Shown: one piece after another, positions 25,934 to 35,111 of the stretch | Position numbering within the stretch: the stretch's first letter is position 1 | Layout of the letters: each line of letters opens with the position of its first letter | DNA from: JAYWDA01 sp043747555 | GTDB taxonomy: Bacteria; Bdellovibrionota; Bdellovibrionia; Bdellovibrionales; Bdellovibrionaceae | Length of the DNA stretch: 64,000 bases | NCBI GenBank assembly: GCA_043747555.1 | Contig: JAYTOY010000062.1 | Coordinates: 36,903-100,902 of the forward strand | Reading direction: 5' to 3' | Notes under the pieces: model-generated | What the model was told of the DNA's origin: nothing | Databases searched by the model: none | The model's input: only the letters and a program-made list of their open reading frames with translations | Made by a program: the position numbers and the translations under genes

Positions 25934-26416
25934 ATGGGTATGGTTGAGAATTCGGAAAATGGCAAGCCTTACAGAATCATACAAATCAGCTTTATGGTAC
26001 TATTGGTTTTAACTTTGATGGTGGCTCTAGTCCCGTCTTGGCGCGAACAAGCACAGAATCTTTTATGGCCCCGAGAAAGATTAATTTTAGCGAAAAGCCA
26101 GGCTCAAGTAAATCCTAATGGAATTTTTGTGACTGTGATTAAGATTAAAACTAAGCTGGGTTTATTTATCGAAGTTTATAAAAGTAAAAATATTAATGAA
26201 TCGATGGAATTTTGGATGCAGTTTCCTTTAGAGGGAACGCAAGACAGCTTTTTTAATTTTCATAGCCAAGCGTCTAATCTAGTTCTGACGGATATAGATA
26301 ACGACGGGTTTTTAGATATTATGGCACCCACTTACGATGAACAGCAACAAGCCCGAATGAATATCTTTCGGTACGATGAGACTTTGGCAACCTATGTTCG
26401 AATGGAACGGAACTAA
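25934..26416 (+). CDS. Single-span membrane protein with a calcium-loop-like motif
   Basis: 160 residues: a short basic N-terminus, one membrane helix (about residues 16-36), and an extracytoplasmic domain ending in LTDIDNDGFLDIMAPTYDE, which is a DxDxDG loop as in FG-GAP/VCBS repeats and dockerins. Only one such loop is present, so it is a fragment of a repeat fold or a small stand-alone version. It is divergent from the nitroreductase with only a few nucleotides between the starts. ATGs at 25934 and 25940 are both possible. Function not known. Confidence 0.6.
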   Translation: MGMVENSENGKPYRIIQISFMVLLVLTLMVALVPSWREQAQNLLWPRERLILAKSQAQVNPNGIFVTVIKIKTKLGLFIEVYKSKNINESMEFWMQFPLEGTQDSFFNFHSQASNLVLTDIDNDGFLDIMAPTYDEQQQARMNIFRYDETLATYVRMERN

Positions 26417-26436
26417 ACGAAAGAAAGGTTGAAAAA

Positions 26437-27294
26437 ATGCTCGTTAAATTTATCCAAGGTGCACTGACGGAATTATTTTCAGGAGATTATAAAAAAATTC
26501 CTTGGCTGAAGTTAAAGGTAAGAATTCTAACTTCAAAAATTTTAAGTCCCCTTAGAGAGAGAACAGCGGAGGACTATTTAAGCATGCAACGACGGCAGTA
26601 TGATGCTGCAGCAAAGGTGGCTAGCGTCAGATCGGGTGTCTTAATTGGTGATTGCGTGGCTGTTGTAAAATGGGAATTGCATGATTCGTTTCCTGATTAC
26701 AGAAAATATCTATTTGCTGGCCTTGGCGATACTCAATCCCTGACAGCCTTAGAATACGGCTGTGGACCAGGTCGTAACCTACTCAATTGGTGGCCTCAAT
26801 TTCATCGCATCGATGGAGTTGATATTTCTTCCGGCAACTTAAATAATGCGAAGAAACTTCTATCTTCCGTGATCCCCAAAGATCGTTTTCCCTACTTATA
26901 TTTAACCAATGGAGCTAATACTGGCGATGCTCCCAGCAATACTTATCACTTCTGTTTTAGCGTCATCTGCTTACAACATATTGCCGTTTGGGCAACCCGA
27001 CAGAGCATACTCGTTGACCTCTATCGAGTGTTAAAGATGAATGGAATTTTAGGGGTACAAATGGCGACAATAGTTCGTCCCGGTGTGAAATTACAAACAG
27101 TTTCCTATAGAGAAAATCGATTTAATGCCGGCGTTACGAATGGAGGCTGTGACGTTCGCATTGATGATCCAGAAGAAATGGTAGCTGATCTAAAGGCAAT
27201 AGGCTTCAAGGAAATTAAATATACTATAGCACCCGTACCAGAAGATATTTCCGGCGTCTTCGAAAATTTTATCTATTTTACAGCTATTAAGTGA
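26437..27294 (+). CDS. Class I SAM-dependent methyltransferase
   Basis: 285 residues. Motif I is ALEYGCGPGRNLLNWW with the SAM loop, followed by IDGVDISSGNLNNAKKLL (acidic loop) and HFCFSVICLQHIAVWATR. It has an SD (GAAAGAAAGG) 8-10 nt before the ATG. It sits at the right edge of the surface-glycan region, 21 nt after the small membrane protein, so a glycan or lipid substrate is possible but not shown. Confidence 0.82.
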   Translation: MLVKFIQGALTELFSGDYKKIPWLKLKVRILTSKILSPLRERTAEDYLSMQRRQYDAAAKVASVRSGVLIGDCVAVVKWELHDSFPDYRKYLFAGLGDTQSLTALEYGCGPGRNLLNWWPQFHRIDGVDISSGNLNNAKKLLSSVIPKDRFPYLYLTNGANTGDAPSNTYHFCFSVICLQHIAVWATRQSILVDLYRVLKMNGILGVQMATIVRPGVKLQTVSYRENRFNAGVTNGGCDVRIDDPEEMVADLKAIGFKEIKYTIAPVPEDISGVFENFIYFTAIK

Positions 27295-27326
27295 AATTGA
27301 GGAATTTCGCATGGAACGAGAATAAT

Positions 27327-28394
27327 TTATTTCTTAGCCTTTTTAAAGTCCCGCCAAGATTTGCCGTCCCGTGCTTTCGGATCAATTTGAAATTTTTGAA
27401 CCGCACTATTATGATCCTCATAAGTTTTAGTAAACTCATGTGTCCCATCATTATGACTGACAAAATAAAGAAATTCTGTGGCGTCCGGGTTCATCGCAGC
27501 TAGTAAGGCTTCACGGCCAGGATTGGAAATGGGACCTGGCGGAAGTCCGGCAATAACATAGGTATTGTAGCGTGATGGTTTTAATAAATCACTTTTGTGG
27601 ATATTGCTGGGCACAACGCCGGTGATGGCAGCAATTCCATAAATAATCGTTGGATCTGTTTGCAAACGCATTTGCTTTTTTAAACGATTATGAAACACAG
27701 ATGAGATAATTTTTCGTTCCTGCGGGGCGCCCGTTTCTTTTTCAACAATACTAGCCAAAGTGACAATCTGGTGAGGACTCCAGTTCTTAAGCTGATTTTG
27801 TTTTGAGACTTCACTGTAGACTGATTGAAACCTGCGAACCATTGCAGTGATCACATCTTTAGCAGTCATAAATTTCGTGATCAAATAAGTTTCTGGAAAT
27901 AAATAACCTTCCAAAGAATCATGCTCTTGACCTAAAATAGACTTAACAAAATCTTTATCTTTTACCAGACTTAAAAATTCTTCCTTTGAGCCAAACCCTT
28001 GTTTTTCATATATTTCTGAGATTTCAAAAATATTCAGACCCTCTGGGATAACTAATGGTTTTGTGCGACTTTTTCCTGATGTGATCACCGCTAAAACTTG
28101 GCCGGGAACCATGTCTGTATTTAAGTCGTACTCGCCAACTCTTAGAAGGGAACGCATTCCTTTAGCGCGGGCGTAAAGATAAAAAAATCTGGCATTATTA
28201 ATAACTCCGACTTTTTTTAATTCAGCGGCGACAGATTGAAAAGACATCGAGGGCGTCACTTCAAAAATGACTGCCCGGGATTCGCGACTTGCCGGAGTCT
28301 GTGTGTACCGTAAGGCTAAAAAAGCGCCAAGACCTGCTGATGTCAAAAGCAGAAAAACAATCGCTCCAAGCATCAGCTTTAAGTTTTTTTTCAC
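27327..28394 (-). CDS. mltG: Endolytic peptidoglycan transglycosylase MltG (YceG)
   Basis: 355 residues: one N-terminal membrane helix, a LysM-like domain, then the YceG domain with LASIVEKETGAPQERKIISSVFHNRL, whose Glu is the catalytic residue, and LQTDPTIIYG. MltG cleaves nascent glycan strands and is thought to set their length. Here it is the last gene of the succinyl-catabolism operon and its ATG overlaps the astD stop (ATGA), an uncommon location. It is intact and should be functional. Confidence 0.95.
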   Translation of the reverse strand: MKKNLKLMLGAIVFLLLTSAGLGAFLALRYTQTPASRESRAVIFEVTPSMSFQSVAAELKKVGVINNARFFYLYARAKGMRSLLRVGEYDLNTDMVPGQVLAVITSGKSRTKPLVIPEGLNIFEISEIYEKQGFGSKEEFLSLVKDKDFVKSILGQEHDSLEGYLFPETYLITKFMTAKDVITAMVRRFQSVYSEVSKQNQLKNWSPHQIVTLASIVEKETGAPQERKIISSVFHNRLKKQMRLQTDPTIIYGIAAITGVVPSNIHKSDLLKPSRYNTYVIAGLPPGPISNPGREALLAAMNPDATEFLYFVSHNDGTHEFTKTYEDHNSAVQKFQIDPKARDGKSWRDFKKAKK

Positions 28395-29905
28395 TTTTCA
28401 ACTCCGAAGGTCACGCCAGGAAGATTTTTGCTAGCATCAAACCCTGTTGGATCTTCAAGGCTTGCAATGGGAACGGTGCAATACTGAATCGCATAATGTC
28501 CAGATGGCCTGTCATTTCCAGATTTTCCCATACCACCAAATGGAAGCCTTGAACTGGCTCCATTGGTTGTTCGATTCCAATTTAATAATCCGACTCGAGC
28601 CTCCAGCAGAGCTTGTTCATACAATTCACGATTTTTTGTGAACAAGGCAGCAACGAGGCCATACCCTGTCGAATTCACAATTTCCAAAGCTTTTGAAAAA
28701 TCGGAAGATCTGTAAATCGCGACATTGGGACCAAAGATTTCACTTTTTTGATAAACTGAATTGGGATCATATTTTTTAACCAAATGAATACTGGGCGTCA
28801 CATAGTAGCCCTTATGTTTTAAATCTAAAGACTTCCCGCGCATCACATTTTCACAATTTTCACGATTGGCAATTTCTTGAAAGCGGACATACTTTTCAAC
28901 AGCACCAGCATTAATCAATGGCCCCATAAATGGATTTTCTGACCAGTGACCGATACTTAGTTTCTTGGCCGCTTGGTAAAACTTTTCTGTGAATTCATCT
29001 GCAATTCGATCATGAACGATCACTCGGCTGGTGCAGGCGCAACGTTGACCGGTGCTCATAAAAGCTCCGACCAATGTTTCGTAAATGGCCTTATCCATAT
29101 CCGTATCGTCCCAAACAATCGTGGCGTTTTTTCCACCCATTTCCAGAGCTAATATTTTCCAGTAGTGATGGACAGTCTCTTGTTTTATCTTAAGTCCGAC
29201 TTCGTAGGAACCAGTGAATAGAATTCCATCCACTGTTTCATTGAGAATAAGCTTTCGGCCCGATTCACCATCGCCTTGAACCATGTTGAAAACACCTTTG
29301 GGAAATTCTGCTTTTTCAAATAATTGCGCGTAAAACTGCCCCACCGCCGGAGTTTGCTCGGAAGGTTTATACACAACTGTATTTCCTGCTATCAGTGAAG
29401 GAATAATATGCCCGTTGGGCAAATGAGCTGGAAAATTAAAGGGTCCAATAACGGCCATGACTCCACGAGGCTTATATCTAATGACGCCCTCGACCTGCGG
29501 GAGCGCATTTGGAATATGCTCATCAGCCACTGTCTTTAAAGAAAAATTGAGTGTGATATCGATTTTGCTAGAAAGCGCTTTTGCTTCAGTTAATGTTTCC
29601 CATAATGGTTTTCCAGTATCACGTGCAATCAGTTCCGCCATTTCATCAATATTTTTATCAAAAATTTCTTTAAGTCTTAAAAGGTAACCCCGACGCTCTT
29701 CCATTGTTTTTCTTGCCCAAGGAAGATAGGCATCGCGAGCCGCTTGACAAGCCTCATCCATATGATCCCTTTTAAAAGGAACCACCAGAATCGTGTCAGT
29801 CAAATCACTGGGGCTGACATCTTTAAAAGCGCCGTCACTTTTTTCGACCGTTGTGAAACGACCATTTATAAAGTCACCAACATATTTTAGATTCTGAGTT
29901 TTCAT
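28391..29905 (-). CDS. astD: N-succinylglutamate 5-semialdehyde dehydrogenase
   Basis: 504 residues, close to the ~490 typical of AstD. Aldehyde dehydrogenase motifs: GPFNFPAHLPNGHIIPSL, LALEMGGKN with the general-base Glu, and GQRCACTSR with the catalytic Cys. The enzyme oxidises succinylglutamate semialdehyde to succinylglutamate with NAD+ in the arginine succinyltransferase pathway. The AstA gene overlaps it by 4 nt, which fixes the assignment to this pathway rather than to a general aldehyde dehydrogenase. Confidence 0.92.
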   Translation of the reverse strand: MKTQNLKYVGDFINGRFTTVEKSDGAFKDVSPSDLTDTILVVPFKRDHMDEACQAARDAYLPWARKTMEERRGYLLRLKEIFDKNIDEMAELIARDTGKPLWETLTEAKALSSKIDITLNFSLKTVADEHIPNALPQVEGVIRYKPRGVMAVIGPFNFPAHLPNGHIIPSLIAGNTVVYKPSEQTPAVGQFYAQLFEKAEFPKGVFNMVQGDGESGRKLILNETVDGILFTGSYEVGLKIKQETVHHYWKILALEMGGKNATIVWDDTDMDKAIYETLVGAFMSTGQRCACTSRVIVHDRIADEFTEKFYQAAKKLSIGHWSENPFMGPLINAGAVEKYVRFQEIANRENCENVMRGKSLDLKHKGYYVTPSIHLVKKYDPNSVYQKSEIFGPNVAIYRSSDFSKALEIVNSTGYGLVAALFTKNRELYEQALLEARVGLLNWNRTTNGASSRLPFGGMGKSGNDRPSGHYAIQYCTVPIASLEDPTGFDASKNLPGVTFGVEK

Positions 29906-30939
29906 GTCTGTTCCTTTCGTCGATCATAATCAAAAGGCGCCATGATCACCTCATCATCATTCTCAACTTGCAATGCGATTCTATGCTTCTCGGGAATCAT
30001 GATTTCATGACCTCGTAATTCAAAGGGAACAACTGTCGCACGAAATTCCCCAGCGACCCGGGCGACTAACCCAAAATTTGAAAACGTGGCCTCTTTGGAT
30101 TCAGCAATTCGATATTTTGTCGCTGACTTAATTGTTAAAATATCATCAGTGGCACAGCCATAGTGGGGGCCTCCATCAAAAGGGTCGACCTCATCTAAGT
30201 ATTGAAACCCAATACTTTCTAATAAATGCTGCGCAGGCTTGGTCGATTCGCCCACTCGGCCAAGGACCAGCCGGGCCTTGGCGTCTAACAAGCAAAGATA
30301 AATATCATCTTGAGGAAATAGGCTCTCAATAAATTCCTTATGCGACTGACTGAGCAGATCGGCCTCTTGATAAGGCAGCCCCGTAAAACGCCGACCCAAT
30401 GCTTCCCAAAACTCACTTCGACCCTCATCGGTCAAAGGTGGCGTGAGTTCACACAACACTCTTTCTTCGAAACGCTCAGGATTAAGTGCCATATAAAGAA
30501 ATCGAGATAATGAAATTTGTTTCCCCAAACGCTCGGGCCTACGGCGATAGGATTTATCAACTAACAAGCCCCCAATTTCAGTCGGTCCATCCGTATCAAT
30601 TTGAAAGCGAAGAACTTGATGAATAAATCCGATGCCAAGATCTTTGCTGAAATGGTCGCGTTTTAATATTTTGAAAAAACAATGAGGTGCTTCATCGCTG
30701 CCGTGCTTAGCAATAATTAAAGAACTTCCGACGACCATTTTTTCTTCGGTATCTTCTAGAACAAACAAATACTCAGAGCGATGTTTTGGATGAAGGCCTG
30801 CAAAAGACTGCTCACTTTTAGCAATTTTTTCAGCGATGATTTTTTTATCTCCGGGTAGATTCAGTAAATTAAATTGCTTGGCTAGGTCGACCAACTGATT
30901 TAAATCGTCTTGTCTGACGGCGCGAACGATAAATGTCAT
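29902..30939 (-). CDS. astA: Arginine/ornithine N-succinyltransferase
   Basis: About 345 residues, the normal length of the AOST family. It opens FIVRAVRQDDLNQLVDLA (GNAT-like), has LLVDKSYRRRPERLGKQISLSR for succinyl-CoA binding, FDGGPHYGC, and the C-terminal FGLVARVAGEFRA segment typical of AstA. It uses succinyl-CoA to N-succinylate arginine or ornithine. ATG 30939 makes a clean ATGA overlap with the upstream hydrolase gene; the TTG two codons upstream is less likely. No AstB (succinylarginine dihydrolase) is present in the operon, so ornithine may be the real substrate. Confidence 0.92.
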   Translation of the reverse strand: MTFIVRAVRQDDLNQLVDLAKQFNLLNLPGDKKIIAEKIAKSEQSFAGLHPKHRSEYLFVLEDTEEKMVVGSSLIIAKHGSDEAPHCFFKILKRDHFSKDLGIGFIHQVLRFQIDTDGPTEIGGLLVDKSYRRRPERLGKQISLSRFLYMALNPERFEERVLCELTPPLTDEGRSEFWEALGRRFTGLPYQEADLLSQSHKEFIESLFPQDDIYLCLLDAKARLVLGRVGESTKPAQHLLESIGFQYLDEVDPFDGGPHYGCATDDILTIKSATKYRIAESKEATFSNFGLVARVAGEFRATVVPFELRGHEIMIPEKHRIALQVENDDEVIMAPFDYDRRKEQT

Positions 30940-32279
30940 AAGCAAAACCTTTCGATCACGCGCTCATAAAAAGAGATCGCTTTATTTAAATCTTCTAAAG
31001 CCACATTTTCATGGGGAGTGTGAATATTACCCTCACGGACACCCGCTCCAAAACAAACACATTCAATTCCGACCCGAGAAAAAATACTGGCCTCATTTGA
31101 CGAAGGTTGTGTCGTGCAACGATCTGAAAGCCCTAACCTGCGAAGTTCATCTAAGCAGCCTTTGACAAGAATGGAATTGGCGGCTGTTCGAAAGGGTTTA
31201 ATATAATCGGTCACGCGAAAATTAGCGTTATTTTGTTCGCAAATATGATTGAGCCTTTTCATCCACGCTTCGTAAACAGTTTGGCTGATATTGGGTGGAA
31301 TACGACAGTTTCCACCAATCGCAATATGGTCATCAAACGTCCTGATAATTCCAATATTTAAAGTAGGATGAGAGGGATAGAAATCAGGATCCTCGTAAGT
31401 TTTAAATTCCTTTTCAAGTTCTTGAATCACACGAAATACGGCCTGAATTCTTTGTGTGATTGGATTTTTTAAAGGCGATAAATCGATTTCTAAAAAAGCA
31501 TGCGCGGGAACCGTATTATAATTTGTCCCGCCATCGATTTCCATCAATGTGACGTTATCAGGAATTTGACCTAAGTAATCGAGCATTTTTACAATGGCAC
31601 TGTCACCAAGATGCGGAGCCGAGGAATGGGCTGCTTCGCCATGAAATATTTTACTTTGGGTTGTCGTGCTTTCCCGCAAATTATGCTCTTGCCGGTAGGC
31701 CAGCTCGTCATTTGAAAATGGCAGGCGAATTTCGACTCGCGCAAAACCCTTCGCTGCATTGATTAAATTTAAATTGCTGGTTTCGCCAATCAAGGCCATC
31801 TTTGCAGAAATTTGATTTTTTCTGATGAGCTTTAAAGCGCCCCGCATACCAGACTCTTCGCCAAAAGTTCCGACCAAGACAGGCGGTAACTTCCATGTCG
31901 TGTGGGAGCTGAATTTTGCAATGGCGGCAAGCTTACAAAGAAAATCTAGTTTGGTATCTGCCGAACCTAATCCGTAGATTCGGCCATCAATAATAGTCGC
32001 ATCAAAAGGATTTTGCCTGGTTTTCTGCCAAAGCTGAAATGGACCAGGATCGACAGTATCTAAATGGGTTTGAAATAAGAACTCTAACGTGGGTGTTCGC
32101 GCTTGAGGCCTTGCAATCAAATTAAATTCTTCTTGTCCACCAATCACTTCTTTTGAAAGTTCGACATGAAGGCCGTGCTCTTTACAAAACTTGGCCGCAA
32201 GCTCCATCACTTCTTTGGAACTTTGCTGGGAAGTGCTATCCACAGCGATAAATTGTCGGCAAGCTTCGATAAAATCCAA
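30936..32279 (-). CDS. M20 family metallo-deacylase (probable desuccinylase)
   Basis: 447 residues of the M20/ArgE/DapE family. Metal ligands are visible in FQTHLDTVDPG (H-x-D), GLGSADTKLD, and TFGEESGMRG (the EE pair), with a late His in GNIHTPHENV. The insert between the EE motif and the C-terminal part is the dimerisation domain. By its position between the aminotransferase and astA it should remove succinate from succinylglutamate, the step done by the unrelated AstE in Escherichia coli. This is inference from context; it could equally deacylate succinylornithine. Confidence 0.82.
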   Translation of the reverse strand: MDFIEACRQFIAVDSTSQQSSKEVMELAAKFCKEHGLHVELSKEVIGGQEEFNLIARPQARTPTLEFLFQTHLDTVDPGPFQLWQKTRQNPFDATIIDGRIYGLGSADTKLDFLCKLAAIAKFSSHTTWKLPPVLVGTFGEESGMRGALKLIRKNQISAKMALIGETSNLNLINAAKGFARVEIRLPFSNDELAYRQEHNLRESTTTQSKIFHGEAAHSSAPHLGDSAIVKMLDYLGQIPDNVTLMEIDGGTNYNTVPAHAFLEIDLSPLKNPITQRIQAVFRVIQELEKEFKTYEDPDFYPSHPTLNIGIIRTFDDHIAIGGNCRIPPNISQTVYEAWMKRLNHICEQNNANFRVTDYIKPFRTAANSILVKGCLDELRRLGLSDRCTTQPSSNEASIFSRVGIECVCFGAGVREGNIHTPHENVALEDLNKAISFYERVIERFCL

Positions 32280-33653
32280 CTACGCTCCTTGAAGAATTGT
32301 TTTTTCAATCAATTCTAATGCTAAATCGATTTCTTGATCTTCAATGCAGGCGGGAACTAGCATACGTGCTCGTAACGGATCTTTCCCACACCCAAAAGCA
32401 ATCATACCATTATGAAAAAGGTTTTTTAGAAACAAGTCGACCTGCTCTTTTTTTCCGTCAAAAGGCGTAAACGCAATCATCAATCCCAGGCCACCGGGAT
32501 CTTGGACTTTCCCTTTGCAAGTTGTCTCGTTAAGTTTTTTAAAGCCCTCGATAAAGCGCTTATGAATTTTTTGAATGCGACCTTGGGGACCCAAAAATCC
32601 CTCTTGTAACATGCTGATCATTTCCATTCCGGTCGACAATGAAACACTAGATCCTGCGAAGGTTCCTGCGATCAACCCCGGCTTAGGGTTGTATTCTGCA
32701 GTGTACAGAGTGGCCCCCAGCTGCGCCGTTTTCGCCAGCGAACAAATATCGACATATTCGCCAATATTTAAAGTTTCAAAAGCAAAGAGTTCGCCCGTTC
32801 GACAAAATGTTTGAACTTCATCAGCCCAAATGGCGACATTTTTTTCACGACAAAGTTCTAAAAGCGGAATAAAAAATTCTCGTGGAGCTGCTTGGTAGCC
32901 ACCCTCACCCAGCATGGGTTCAAAACAAAAGCAGGCGATGTTTCCTGGATGTTTCTCGAAATGCTCTTTCATGGCTTTCAAACTTTTTTCGCCACTTTGC
33001 GGATCATTCTTATCGTAAAATGGAATTCTTAAAACCTCATTGTAATCAGGAAGGCCCTGTTTGTACGCGGGATTGTCGGTCAGCTCTGCCATCATTGTCG
33101 AGCGACCGGCAAAAGCATTTTTAAAAGAAATAACCATTTTTGCAGGCGAGTGTTTTTGCCGAGCAATTTTTAAAGCAGTTTCATTAGCCATTGTCCCGCA
33201 AGACGAAAACCAAGAATGTTTAAGACGACTGTTTCGACCTGCAAGCTCAACTAGTTTCTGAGTCATTTTAAGATATTCAATATTTGGTTGTAAGTTTCCT
33301 TGCATGACAACATCGCTGAGGGCGCCACGGATGGCTGCGGCCATCACGCGTGGATGACTATGGCCAAAAAGATGTATGCCAATACCATTAATCATATCCA
33401 ATTTTACACTGCCATCTTGAAGTTCCACAAAAGGTCCGCGACCAGCGCCGCTCCCGATGTAAGGATAATGAAGTGGGCGACCACGAAATTCTGCAACTTG
33501 CGCCATTAACTTTTTTGCGTTGTCCGCAGAGGCAGGTTCAGATTCTCGAATTCCCGGCAATTGCGAATTAAGTTTGGACACCTCGCCAATAAGACTTTTA
33601 ATGAGCGCGCTAATTTCTGGCGATTCGGCAATTGCTTGACCGGTTAATCCCAT
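32280..33653 (-). CDS. Class III PLP aminotransferase (succinylornithine transaminase candidate)
   Basis: 457 residues. The fold is shown by MINGIGIHLFGHSHPRVM, WFSSCGTMANETALKIAR, CFEPMLGEGGYQA, IWADEVQTFCRTGELFAFE and CSLAKTAQLGATLY with the Schiff-base Lys. It is about 50 residues longer than AstC and starts with an unusual N-terminal helical stretch. As first gene of the operon with astA and astD, it should transaminate succinylornithine, but the altered DEVQTFCRTG (usually DEVQTGFGRTG) makes another omega-amino acid substrate possible. The SD GAGGG stands just before the ATG. Confidence 0.84.
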   Translation of the reverse strand: MGLTGQAIAESPEISALIKSLIGEVSKLNSQLPGIRESEPASADNAKKLMAQVAEFRGRPLHYPYIGSGAGRGPFVELQDGSVKLDMINGIGIHLFGHSHPRVMAAAIRGALSDVVMQGNLQPNIEYLKMTQKLVELAGRNSRLKHSWFSSCGTMANETALKIARQKHSPAKMVISFKNAFAGRSTMMAELTDNPAYKQGLPDYNEVLRIPFYDKNDPQSGEKSLKAMKEHFEKHPGNIACFCFEPMLGEGGYQAAPREFFIPLLELCREKNVAIWADEVQTFCRTGELFAFETLNIGEYVDICSLAKTAQLGATLYTAEYNPKPGLIAGTFAGSSVSLSTGMEMISMLQEGFLGPQGRIQKIHKRFIEGFKKLNETTCKGKVQDPGGLGLMIAFTPFDGKKEQVDLFLKNLFHNGMIAFGCGKDPLRARMLVPACIEDQEIDLALELIEKTILQGA

Positions 33654-33747
33654 ACCAACCCTCTTTCTAAAAACGGAACGTCATATGAACTTGGTTATTT
33701 GTTTGATTCAGTTTAATTGCCGCGACCGAACAAGACAAGACACGCGG

Positions 33748-33776
33748 TAGACATCACCAGTCTTTGTTACTACAAT
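33748..33776 (+). promoter_or_regulatory. Sigma-70-type promoter giving a leaderless transcript
   Basis: TAGACA (33748-33753), 17-nt spacer, TACAAT (33771-33776). The -10 ends 8 nt before the ATG at 33784; a run of T lies between and there is no Shine-Dalgarno, so the message should begin at or one base from the start codon. Confidence 0.55.
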
Positions 33777-33783
33777 TTTTTTC

Positions 33784-34581
33784 ATGCCTTTTCAGAGCTT
33801 TGCACGGACCTTCATAACAATTCTTTTCTGCCTTTTTGTGTTTGAAAAAGCACAGGCCCAGTCGAGTCCTTTTGAAACAGGTCTGGTGAATTATCAAAAT
33901 AAAAAGTTTACTGAGGCTAAAGCTGCGTTCGAGGAGGCCCTTAAATCTTCTCCCACCGATGCCGCGGCGCTTACCAACCTTGGTCTGACAGCTTATCAGC
34001 TTGGACAAAAGTCCTGGTCTGTCGCCTACTTTCGAAAAGCTATAACTTTAAATCCTAGCCTGCCCGCCGCCAGCCAAGGTCTGGCTTTTGTATTACCACA
34101 ATTAGAGGTTAAAGAAATCCCTCATCAAATCGAAACTTATGAATTGATCCGTGAGAAATTTTTAGAGCCCGCCGGCGAGTATTCCTATTTTTGGCTATTA
34201 GCGGGCCTAGTTTTTTTATTGGGTTGGAGTTTGATAAAATATTTTGGTCAACGCAAACGGGCTGAGACTGAAGATTTGGTTTATCCACCCTTTCCATGGA
34301 TGGCTGTTGTTGCAGGTATTTTTTCTGTGATTTTTTTGAGTCTGGCCATAGCCAAGATTTATGATACTCAGATTCCCCGCGGAACAATCATTGAAGAAAA
34401 GGTTTCTGCACAAAGTGCCCCGGGAGAAAATCAGCTTTCTCTTTTTGATTTATATGGCGGATTTGAAGTGCTGATCCGCAGTCAATCGAGCGAATGGGTG
34501 CAAGTGACTTACCCAGGGGCTTTAACGGGTTGGATTAAAAAAACCTCGCTTTATGTTACCTCTGGAGGATCACCTTGGTAA
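33784..34581 (+). CDS. BatE-like protein: signal peptide, TPRs, two membrane helices, SH3-like tail
   Basis: 265 residues. A signal peptide ends near AQAQ (about residue 25). Two TPR units follow (GLVNYQNKKFTEAKAAFEEAL, DAAALTNLGLTAYQLGQKSW), then membrane helices around residues 138-155 and 182-200, and a bacterial SH3-like domain ending YPGALTGWIKKTSLY. This is the layout of BatE from aerotolerance operons, but the usual MoxR ATPase and VWA genes are not nearby. It overlaps the cyclic-nucleotide-binding gene by 7 nt. Confidence 0.75.
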   Translation: MPFQSFARTFITILFCLFVFEKAQAQSSPFETGLVNYQNKKFTEAKAAFEEALKSSPTDAAALTNLGLTAYQLGQKSWSVAYFRKAITLNPSLPAASQGLAFVLPQLEVKEIPHQIETYELIREKFLEPAGEYSYFWLLAGLVFLLGWSLIKYFGQRKRAETEDLVYPPFPWMAVVAGIFSVIFLSLAIAKIYDTQIPRGTIIEEKVSAQSAPGENQLSLFDLYGGFEVLIRSQSSEWVQVTYPGALTGWIKKTSLYVTSGGSPW

Positions 34582-35111
34582 ATTATTTTTGGGATAATAT
34601 TTTTAAAACCAATCGCCAAGAAAAAAGTCTTCAGAATGCGTTAAAAAATAATATCCTTTTCGCAGAACTTAACGGCCGCGAGTTAAAATTAGTAAAAAGC
34701 ATCGTCAATGTTAGAAACTATCGAACCGGTGAAACGATTTTTCATCAAGGCGAGATAGGTGTTGGACTTTATATTATAGTTTCCGGCAGTGCCGATATAT
34801 CAGTCGAAGAATCCAGTGTTGTTGGCGAAGCTCCTAAATCAACTTTTGTAACAAGACTTTCCGACGGAGATTTTTTTGGAGAAATTGCGCTGGTTGAAGA
34901 GACCGGTCGCAGAACGGCCACAGCAACGGCCCATGAGGAAACTATTTTAATTGGTTTTTTCAAGCCTGACTTGATGGAAGTAATTTCTAGAAATCCCACC
35001 GCTGGTGTAAAAATCCTCATTGGCCTGGGGCGAATTTTAGGAACGCGCCTGTCTGAAACGACGGCCATGATTCGGGTTTTAAAAAAGAAAGTAAAGCGCG
35101 ATGAAAGATAG
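34575..35111 (+). CDS. Cyclic nucleotide-binding domain protein
   Basis: 178 residues containing one cNMP-binding barrel: GETIFHQGEIGVGLYIIVSGSADI, then DGDFFGEIALVEETGRRTATATA, the phosphate-binding cassette (FGEIAL...RTA). No DNA-binding or kinase domain follows; the C-terminus is a basic helix. It starts at TTG with GGAGG 6 nt upstream. Such stand-alone sensors may bind cAMP, cGMP or a cyclic dinucleotide; the Arg of the cassette is present, so ligand binding is plausible. It overlaps the permease gene by 11 nt. Confidence 0.85.
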   Translation: MVNYFWDNIFKTNRQEKSLQNALKNNILFAELNGRELKLVKSIVNVRNYRTGETIFHQGEIGVGLYIIVSGSADISVEESSVVGEAPKSTFVTRLSDGDFFGEIALVEETGRRTATATAHEETILIGFFKPDLMEVISRNPTAGVKILIGLGRILGTRLSETTAMIRVLKKKVKRDER

